Assembly: GCA_049589355.1 (NCBI GenBank)
Contig: JBAWAP010000280.1
Coordinates: 1-64,000, forward strand
From: JBAWAP01 sp049589355
GTDB lineage: Bacteria; Chloroflexota; Anaerolineae; VGOG01
Direction of reading: 5' to 3'
Length of the DNA stretch: 64,000 nt
Of the stretch, positions 57,244 to 64,000 are shown in pieces (the stretch's first letter is position 1; each line of letters begins with the position of its first letter). A model generated the notes under the pieces. It was not told the DNA's origin, ran no database searches, and saw nothing but the letters and a program-made list of their open reading frames with translations. The translations under genes were made by a program, and so were the position numbers.

Positions 57244-59987
57244 CAACTGAGACCCTCCGCAACCAGATCGGGCACCAGGCGCAGGGCCTCCCCGATGCGA
57301 CCCGTGTCCCGGCCGCCAGCCTGGGCCAAAGTGGGCTTGCCTCCCCCACTGCCACCAACTACCTGAGCAACCTGCTTTACGAGCTGACCGGCATGGAGGC
57401 CCCGCTCCACCAAATCGGAGGTGATAGCAGCCACAAAACTGGGCTTAGAAGCCATCACCGCCCCCAAGACAATAACTCCAGACCCCATACGGTTGCGGAA
57501 CCAGTCACTCATCTCCCGCAAGGTATCCATGTCGGCCACTTCAACCTGAGCAGCTAAGACCTTTACACCACCCACATCCTGCACCCGAGAGAGCAGTCCC
57601 TCAAAATCCCGGTGGGCGATCTCCCGACGTAGGCTGGCAACCTCCTTGCTCCGTTCCTGAAGTTCATCCAGAAGCGCCAACAGCTTTCGATCAACCTCAT
57701 CGGGAGAACAGCTAAGGAATGCCGCGCTGGATTCCAAGACCCTCATCCGTTCCTGTACCAACTTTTGGGCAGCCCGGCCCGTAAACGCTTCGATTCGACG
57801 AAGGCCCGCTCCGATACTCGATTCTGATGCAATATGGAAGGACCCAATCTCGCTGGTCCGCTTAACATGGGTGCCACCGCAGAGCTCCTGGCTGAAAGGC
57901 TCACTGGGATCACCGATTTTGAGCACCCGCACCCGCTCACTGTACTTCTCGCCAAACAGAGCGATGGCCCCTTCGGCGATGGCCTCCTTGTAGCCACTAT
58001 GGATTACCTCCACGGGGTAGTTGGCCAGGATAGCCTCGTTGACCAACCGCTCGACTTCGCTCAGTTCGTCCTGGGTGAGCATGGCCGAATGGGTGAAGTC
58101 AAAGCGCAGGCCACCTGGACCCACCAGGGAGCCAGCCTGCTGGACGTGCTCGCCCAGGACACAGCGCAGAGCATTGTGCAAGAGGTGGGTGGCAGTGTGG
58201 TTGCGGGCAATGTCCATGCGCCGTTCGGAGTCCACCACGGCCTGGGCGCTGTCGCCCACCTGGGGCGTGCCCAACCGCACCTCCCCGATGTGGACGATGA
58301 GTCCTGGGAGCGGCTGTCGGACATCGCTGACTGCAACCTCCCACCCAGGCTCTCCTTCCCCATCCTGAACGATCCGGCCGGTATCACTAACCTGACCGCC
58401 ACTCTCCACGTAGAAGGGAGTCGCAGTCAACACCAACTCGACTTCATCGCCCTCCCGCGCCGAGGCAACTACCTGCCCAGCCCGTACTATGGCCGCTACC
58501 TTCGCCTTGGCCCCTGTCCTCTCCCCGTAGACATGCTCCACCCCAGCCTCAGGCAGCCTTCCTGCCCGCTTCAATTCATCCAGAAGATCGCTGTAGACTT
58601 CTAGCTCCTTTCCCTCTTCAAAGGCAAATTGCTGAGCTGCCCGAGCCAGTTCCCGCTGTTTCTCTAGTGCCGCCGCGAAGCCCGCTTCGTCCACGGTGAG
58701 TCCGCGCTCTTTGGCTACATCCCTCGTCAAGTCCAACGGGAAGCCATAGGTATCGTAGAGCCTAAAAGCCTGGTCACCCGGAATCACGGCCTCCCCCTGC
58801 TGGCTCAGCTCAGCAACCAGCTCATCTAGCAAAGTAAGCCCCACATCCAGCGTGCGCTGAAAGCGTTCTTCCTCCTGGGTGATAGTCTGCAGGATGAACT
58901 CCCGCCTGGCCTCTAGCTCGGTGAAGTAGGGTCCCATAGTTTCGATAACCACCTTGGCGATCTCGCCCAAGAACGGGCCTGTGAAACCGATCTTCCGGCC
59001 GAAACGGGCAGCGCGACGCAGGATCATCCGTAGCACGTAGTTGCGCCCCTCGTTGCCTGGCAGCACCCCATCGCCCACCAAAAAGGTCACTGCCCGCCCA
59101 TGGTCCGCGATGACCCGATAGCCAACGATGTCCGCCTCGCGCTCAGCGTCACTGTGACCAAGCATTTCCTGAATACGAGCCATGACGGGAGCAAACAAAT
59201 CAGTGTCGTAATTGGAAACGACGCCCTGCAAAACGGACACCAGTCGCTCAAAGCCCATGCCCGTATCAACGTGCTTGGCAGGCAGTTCGTACAGGGTCCC
59301 CCTATTATCCTTGTTGTACTGGATGAAGACCAGGTTCCACAGCTCAAAAAAGCGCCTACAGTCGCCGTTCACACCGCAAACGTGATTGGGATCATCTCGG
59401 CAATCACATGCCTCCTCTCCCCTGTCGAGGTGGATTTCACTGCAGGGCCCGCAGGGGCCGGTATCACCCATTTCCCAGAAATTATCCTTGCGTCCGAAGT
59501 AGAGGATGTGCTCAGGGATTATGTCTGTCACCTGGGCCCAATAGCGAGCCGCCTCCTCATCGGTTTCCAACTCGCCTTTTTCGTCCTTGAACACCGTGGC
59601 CCAGAGCCGGTCCTTGGGCAACCCCCACACCTCGGTGAGCAGCTCCCAAGCCCAGGCGATGGCCTCCTTCTTGTAATAATCACCGAAGGACCAATTGCCA
59701 AGCATCTCAAAGAAGGTGTGGTGATAAGTATCGTATCCTACATCCTCCAGGTCATTATGTTTACCGGAAACCCGCAAGCATTTCTGACTGTCTGCCGCCC
59801 GCCTGTACTCTCGCTTCTCTAAGCCCAGGAAGATATTCTTAAATTGATTCATTCCAGCGTTTGTGAACAGCAGCGTAGGATCATCGCCGGGCACCAGCGA
59901 GGCGCTGGGCACTATAGCGTGCCCCTTGCTGGCGAAAAAATCCAAAAAGCATTGCCTGATCTCCGTGCCGGTCATAGACATAGCCAA
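57243..59987 (-). CDS. alaS: Alanyl-tRNA synthetase
   Basis: 914 residues. Class II core RQCFLDFFASKGHAIVPSASLVPGDDPTLLFTNAGMNQFK, tRNA-Ala editing domain with HTATHLLHNALR and CGGTHVKRTSEIG, then a C-terminal DHHA1 region (GGGKPTLAQAGGRD). A Cys-rich insert in the catalytic part (EEACDCRDDPNHVCGVNGDC, about 186-206) may hold a metal; such an insert is uncommon in short-chain AlaRS descriptions. Starts the leftward operon alaS - baseplate-like - ruvX - mltG. Confidence 0.97.
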   Translation of the reverse strand: MAMSMTGTEIRQCFLDFFASKGHAIVPSASLVPGDDPTLLFTNAGMNQFKNIFLGLEKREYRRAADSQKCLRVSGKHNDLEDVGYDTYHHTFFEMLGNWSFGDYYKKEAIAWAWELLTEVWGLPKDRLWATVFKDEKGELETDEEAARYWAQVTDIIPEHILYFGRKDNFWEMGDTGPCGPCSEIHLDRGEEACDCRDDPNHVCGVNGDCRRFFELWNLVFIQYNKDNRGTLYELPAKHVDTGMGFERLVSVLQGVVSNYDTDLFAPVMARIQEMLGHSDAEREADIVGYRVIADHGRAVTFLVGDGVLPGNEGRNYVLRMILRRAARFGRKIGFTGPFLGEIAKVVIETMGPYFTELEARREFILQTITQEEERFQRTLDVGLTLLDELVAELSQQGEAVIPGDQAFRLYDTYGFPLDLTRDVAKERGLTVDEAGFAAALEKQRELARAAQQFAFEEGKELEVYSDLLDELKRAGRLPEAGVEHVYGERTGAKAKVAAIVRAGQVVASAREGDEVELVLTATPFYVESGGQVSDTGRIVQDGEGEPGWEVAVSDVRQPLPGLIVHIGEVRLGTPQVGDSAQAVVDSERRMDIARNHTATHLLHNALRCVLGEHVQQAGSLVGPGGLRFDFTHSAMLTQDELSEVERLVNEAILANYPVEVIHSGYKEAIAEGAIALFGEKYSERVRVLKIGDPSEPFSQELCGGTHVKRTSEIGSFHIASESSIGAGLRRIEAFTGRAAQKLVQERMRVLESSAAFLSCSPDEVDRKLLALLDELQERSKEVASLRREIAHRDFEGLLSRVQDVGGVKVLAAQVEVADMDTLREMSDWFRNRMGSGVIVLGAVMASKPSFVAAITSDLVERGLHAGQLVKQVAQVVGGSGGGKPTLAQAGGRDTGRIGEALRLVPDLVAEGLS

Positions 59988-60227
59988 TTCCCCCCTGCAA
60001 ACTTCAATTACGCTAATACCGTCATTTTAGCCCAAGTTAGCCATAATGTCAAACCAATTCGCTCTCTACTTCCCGCTAAGCTGAGCTTCTGAGCCATTTT
60101 GAACTGCTTTGTGGCGCATACTATACTACATATAGTAGCTTAAATGACGATTGAGCCACTACATACTGTAGTACATGAGCAGACTAGCAGAGACCAGAGT
60201 TTGCTCGATTCTCTGTAAAATTGGCTC
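59988..60227. other. Upstream region with palindromes
   Basis: Contains an inverted repeat ACTACA-TAC-TGTAGT (60158-60172) and a related ACTATACTACATATAGTAG stretch at about 60118-60137, which could bind a regulator of the CHAT gene. No gene. Confidence 0.45.
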
Positions 60228-60256
60228 TTGTCATTTTAGCTATTTTATGGTATAAT
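60228..60256 (+). promoter_or_regulatory. Promoter for the CHAT-STAND-TPR gene
   Basis: TTGTCA (60228-60233), 17 bp, TATAAT (60251-60256), about 200 nt before the ATG; two operator-like palindromes lie just upstream. Confidence 0.65.
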
Positions 60257-60458
60257 TATGTTGATTTGTACGACCTCAATGAGATTGTGCCGGTTTGCTT
60301 GCACTCCTGAGAAATTTAGAGAATGGCTGCAAAACATGGCCGTGCCATTGCGTTTAGGATGAGTAACGAGCAACAAGTGACGAGTGACAAGTATGCCCCG
60401 TTCCTCGTTGCAACGTTGACTCGTTAACCCATCACTTCCTACTTGAGGTTTTGCTGAG

Positions 60459-63400
60459 ATGAGATACGATGACTTCGAACTGCTAGTAACGAAGGACGGC
60501 GCCGACCAGTATTCCACGCGAGTGATATCGGCGAGCGCAGGTGAGGCGAAGGGGACCCTCGCCTTCAACTCCACCTACGACGACATTCAGCGTGCTCTGG
60601 CAAGGATCAAGGCCGAGGAGACCGATGAGGAACTCTTCGTTAACCTTGGCCGTACGCTCTTCCAGCACCTATTTAGTGACGAGATAGAGAGCATCTACAG
60701 AGCTAGTCTGGGACACGCTAGAGCTCAAGGAAAAGGTCTGCGTATCAGGCTCAGAATTGAACCGCCCGAACTTAGCGCCATCCCCTGGGAATATCTCTAC
60801 GATGAACTGAACGATCTCTTCTTGGGTGTCTCACCGGAAACGCCCGTCACTAGGTACATCCAAGTGGCTGAGCCTCCCCGCTCTATCACCATCCATCCTA
60901 TACTTAAAGTGCTAGTGGTCATTTCTAACCCTGTCAACCTGGCTGAATATGGTCTGCGGGAGCTGAATGCCGAGAAAGAGAAACAAGTCCTGAGTCAGGC
61001 CTTGGAGGAATGGCAAGAGGAGGGCCTGGTGGAGTTGGAATTCCTCGATCATGCCATCGCCAGCGAAATCCGGGAGAAACTGCGTCGGTATCAACCGCAC
61101 ATTTTCCACTTTATCGGGCACGGTGCCTTCAGGGACGATACAGGGTACCTGGTTATTGAGGACGATGATCGCCGATGTCGCTTGATCAACGACAGAACCT
61201 TCCGCAAGTTCTTCCTTGGCAGCGACTTCACCAAGCTCGTAGTTCTCAACGCTTGCCAGAGTGCGACCACGTCATCAACACAACCCATGGTTGGGCTAGC
61301 CCACAATCTAGTGCGCCGAGGGCTGCCTGCCGTGGTAGCTATGCAATACAGCATCTATGATGACACAGCCATCAAGTTCTCCAGGGAGTTCTATCGTGCC
61401 CTGGCCCTGGGTTTTCCCGTGGATACCGCCATATCTGAGGCTCGCAGGGGAATCTACATCGACTGTGGGGCGGAAAGACGAGACTGGGGCATCCCTGTGC
61501 TCTTCATGAGATCGCCAGATGGGGTTATCTTGAAGCTACCCAAACCCATCTCCAGGCCCTTGCGATTGGAATCCATCCCCAGGAGTGGCAAGTTCATTGG
61601 GAGGAAGAGAGAACTCGATGAGTGCCAAGCGAAGCTTGATTCTCAGAACATACTTGTCATTGGGGGTACGGCGGGTGTCGGCAAAACCATGCTGGGCGCT
61701 CAGATAGCGATTCAGCACCCCCAAAGGAGAGTCTTCTGGCATACCTTCCATAGAAGCTTGAACGATAACTTGGAGTCGGTCATCTGGGCTCTAGGAGGAT
61801 TCCTAACGACAGGCGGGGATGACACGCTGCAGAGATTTCTCGATCTCAATATCGAACAACTGAAGGAGGAGGGATATCAGCTAAGTGAGGCCCTCAACCT
61901 CCTCATCTACAGCCTAGAACAGGGCCTTTACCTGCTGTGCTTCGATGACTTTCAGGTAGCTGATGAGGACGAGAAGATCAATTCCTTGTTTGAGATATTC
62001 AATGACCGACTGCAAAATACCAAAGTCATAGTGATGAGCCGCCAGGCACCTCGCTTCGCCGATGCACTCGGCCTAGACTATGAACCTCTAACAGGTCTCA
62101 ATGAAGAGGACGCCAAAGCATTGCTCAACAGAGATGGTATCCATCTGAATCCAGAGCTTTTCGCCAAACTCTACGCTCAGACCCTAGGAAACCCTAAGCT
62201 CCTAGAGTTATTCATCACCTGGATGCAGAATAGAGAATGGAAGAGCGATGAGATCAGCGAGTTTATAGACCGAACACTTGGGGAAAGGGTGGAAGAGCAT
62301 CTGATCAGGAACGTTTACGAAGCCCTGTCAGCAGAAGAACAGAAACTACTAAAAGCAATCTCTATCTTCAGAGCCCCCGTGGACAAAGAGGCAATTGGGG
62401 AAATATTGATTGAGGAAGACATGGAGAACATTGATGATCTCCTGGACGCTCTTGTACACAAGTATGTGGTACAAGAATCTGACTACGGGGAGAAATTCCT
62501 CCATTCCCTTCTGGTAGAGTTCTGCTATGACAGGCTCAGGGCAGATGCGCCCTTTAGAACAAGATTACACAGGAATGCAGGACGATATTACCATGGCCAA
62601 GAAGACTATCTTGAGGCAGCACACCACTATTTCGAAGCAAGGGAATACCAGAAATCGGCCGAAGTCATCATTGATAACTCAGAGCAACTGATCTACGCTG
62701 GTCAATCCAGTGCGATAATGGGACAACTGGGAAAACTCGACTCCGAACTGCTAGATGCAGAAACCTGGGCATCAGTCTGCATAGCTATGGGTGATGCTTG
62801 TATGATAGCAGGTGAATACGATGACGCTGTAGAAAGCTACCAGGCCATTCTGGAAATCGAGCCGCGTCTGCTGGGTCCCCGAAAAGCAGCAGATGTCCGA
62901 CGAAAGATTGGCGAAGGCTATGACAGAAAAGGACAATATGATCAAGCCCTAAAGCACTACAATGAAGGAATCCAAATATTGGGTGAGAATGTGTCAGTCG
63001 AGTTGGCAAGAATCTATGGGCGACTCAGCCGGATTTATGCCCATCAAGGAGAATACGAAAAAGCGATCGAAAGTGCCCGGCAGGGCCTCAAAATAGTCAA
63101 AGGAACGGGGTATGAAAAGGAGATCTCAGATTGCTACGATGCTATCGGGCTGGTCTATTTGCGAAAGGGTGACTACGATAAAGCTATTCAGCATTATAGG
63201 AAAGCCCTCAAGGCAAGGGAAAGGATTGGAGACAAGCTTGGGCTGGCGCGATCTTACATTCAACTTGGAATCGCGTGCAAATTCAAGGGTCAATATGATA
63301 AGGCACTCAAGTACTACACGGACAGCCTGACAACCTCTGAAGAAATCGGCGATCTAATGCGCATTGCTGTCTCCCACGGCGAACTAGGCTTTATCCAAGA

Positions 63401-64000
63401 TATCAAGAGCACCTATGACGAAGCAATCTGGCACTACAATAAGGGTCTTACATTGTTCAATAGGCTAGGGAACAAACCTCTGGCCGCAATTACACATAAC
63501 AACTTAGGAGAGGCTTACAGAGGCAAAGGTGAATATGACAAGGCAATTGAACATCTTAAGATGGCGTTGAAAATGTACACTGATTTCGAGGATAAAGAGG
63601 GTTTGTCTGATGTGTATAGAATCCTCAGCGAAATCAATCTACGCCAAGGCGATATACACCAAGCACAAGAATATGCCCAAGAAGCGCTCCAATTGGCGGC
63701 TGAGATCGACTCCAAACCCTACAAGGGTTGTGCCTACAGAGCACTTGGAAAAATCCAGGCAGCGACGAAGAATACCGACGAGGCTAGAAGGTATCTGGAT
63801 CTATCTCTAGACATGTTCAGGCAACTTGGTGACAAAGCGGAGATAGCGTACACGCTAAACGACATAGCGAACTTTGAGTACGATGCGGGAGACACCAAAA
63901 CGGCAAGGGAGGTATGCACTGAGGCCCTCAAGACGGCCGAGGCGTTAGGGATAAGTAAGATCATTGAGCAGATGACCGAACTGAAGCAAAAGTTGGCTTA
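60459..64000 (+). CDS. CHAT protease - STAND NTPase - TPR protein (3' end at window edge)
   Basis: An unbroken frame of 1180 codons from ATG 60459 to the window edge; the final two bases TA probably begin the stop. Residues about 130-350 are a CHAT caspase-like domain: HFIGHGAF (H221) and VVLNACQSATTS (C266). Residues about 385-700 are a STAND/NB-ARC-type ATPase: IGGTAGVGKTMLG (K409) and LLCFDDF as Walker B. Residues about 760-1180 are about ten TPR units (GEYDDAVESYQAIL, KGDYDKAIQHYRKALKARE, KGQYDKALKYY). This layout resembles NLR-like bacterial immune or signalling proteins: TPR senses, ATPase oligomerises, CHAT cleaves. A partner substrate (such as a gasdermin) would lie outside the window. 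Confidence 0.9.
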   Translation, partial: MRYDDFELLVTKDGADQYSTRVISASAGEAKGTLAFNSTYDDIQRALARIKAEETDEELFVNLGRTLFQHLFSDEIESIYRASLGHARAQGKGLRIRLRIEPPELSAIPWEYLYDELNDLFLGVSPETPVTRYIQVAEPPRSITIHPILKVLVVISNPVNLAEYGLRELNAEKEKQVLSQALEEWQEEGLVELEFLDHAIASEIREKLRRYQPHIFHFIGHGAFRDDTGYLVIEDDDRRCRLINDRTFRKFFLGSDFTKLVVLNACQSATTSSTQPMVGLAHNLVRRGLPAVVAMQYSIYDDTAIKFSREFYRALALGFPVDTAISEARRGIYIDCGAERRDWGIPVLFMRSPDGVILKLPKPISRPLRLESIPRSGKFIGRKRELDECQAKLDSQNILVIGGTAGVGKTMLGAQIAIQHPQRRVFWHTFHRSLNDNLESVIWALGGFLTTGGDDTLQRFLDLNIEQLKEEGYQLSEALNLLIYSLEQGLYLLCFDDFQVADEDEKINSLFEIFNDRLQNTKVIVMSRQAPRFADALGLDYEPLTGLNEEDAKALLNRDGIHLNPELFAKLYAQTLGNPKLLELFITWMQNREWKSDEISEFIDRTLGERVEEHLIRNVYEALSAEEQKLLKAISIFRAPVDKEAIGEILIEEDMENIDDLLDALVHKYVVQESDYGEKFLHSLLVEFCYDRLRADAPFRTRLHRNAGRYYHGQEDYLEAAHHYFEAREYQKSAEVIIDNSEQLIYAGQSSAIMGQLGKLDSELLDAETWASVCIAMGDACMIAGEYDDAVESYQAILEIEPRLLGPRKAADVRRKIGEGYDRKGQYDQALKHYNEGIQILGENVSVELARIYGRLSRIYAHQGEYEKAIESARQGLKIVKGTGYEKEISDCYDAIGLVYLRKGDYDKAIQHYRKALKARERIGDKLGLARSYIQLGIACKFKGQYDKALKYYTDSLTTSEEIGDLMRIAVSHGELGFIQDIKSTYDEAIWHYNKGLTLFNRLGNKPLAAITHNNLGEAYRGKGEYDKAIEHLKMALKMYTDFEDKEGLSDVYRILSEINLRQGDIHQAQEYAQEALQLAAEIDSKPYKGCAYRALGKIQAATKNTDEARRYLDLSLDMFRQLGDKAEIAYTLNDIANFEYDAGDTKTAREVCTEALKTAEALGISKIIEQMTELKQKLA

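Noticed and set aside
55382..57246. Prophage baseplate region
   Set aside because: Only one phage-like fold, embedded in alaS-ruvX-mltG with no other phage genes.
57834..58604. Plus-strand ORF of 256 codons within alaS
   Set aside because: Antisense to conserved AlaRS domains; no motif.

Overview
The window reads as a thermotolerant or anaerobic Chloroflexota (Anaerolineae-like) chromosome. This is inferred from gene content: a TIGR03960-type radical SAM protein next to rplU-rpmA-rpmE, mevalonate kinase, a UbiA-type decaprenyl-phosphate phosphoribosyltransferase, Pro/Thr-rich surface proteins (one ending YLPLILK), an AlaS/RuvX/MltG cluster with a membrane-anchored baseplate-J-like protein, many GTG/TTG starts, moderately high GC, and very many dispersed palindromic repeats. 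No 16S gene is present, so placement is tentative.

Layout. 1-1000: the end of a CRISPR array (13 spacers, one present twice, terminal repeat chimeric), with no cas genes in the window. 1158-1413: a ROK-kinase remnant carrying a MITE-like insert. 1504-8594: core genes (yjbQ, radical SAM/DUF2344 pair split by an EamA transporter, rplU, rpmA, rpmE, tdk, hpt). 8795-14777: GIY-YIG nuclease, decayed toxin-antitoxin pair, LysM/M23 peptidase, membrane-anchored caspase-like protein, mevalonate kinase, beta-propeller surface protein. 14986-19626: UbiA, TlyA, a nitrilase homologue with Ser in place of the nucleophilic Cys, threonine aldolase, CPBP protease. 19662-28455: tRNA-Asp followed by an accessory region marked by three copies of a module (tRNA 3' end where kept, terminator hairpin, TTGCAA-17-TATAAT promoter). 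It carries small membrane proteins, a lipoprotein and an operon of two M29-like aminopeptidases, DUF1177, AroM and a 3-hydroxyisobutyrate-dehydrogenase-like enzyme. 28569-40850: a probable anti-phage island with DUF499 ATPase, ASCH protein, DUF1156 DNA methylase and PLD-SNF2 helicase, resembling the helicase-methylase-ATPase (Hma) type, with a RHH/DUF5678 plus retropepsin pair embedded. 40934-59987: housekeeping genes (moeA, mobB, korB, S1 protein, HAD, hflX, ctpA, smpB, ssrA, an MtaD-CYTH fusion, pyrimidine-nucleoside phosphorylase, a substrate-binding lipoprotein, mltG, ruvX, baseplate J-like, alaS). 60459-64000: a CHAT protease - STAND NTPase - TPR protein of about 1180 residues, ending at or just past the window edge.

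Two themes stand out. First, immunity: a CRISPR array, an Hma-like island, a CHAT-STAND-TPR protein, a second caspase-like protein and eroded toxin-antitoxin loci. Second, several unrelated families of palindromic or tandem repeats occur both between genes and in frame inside genes, so that repeat DNA is translated as peptide inserts. The DUF1156 methylase alone carries four.
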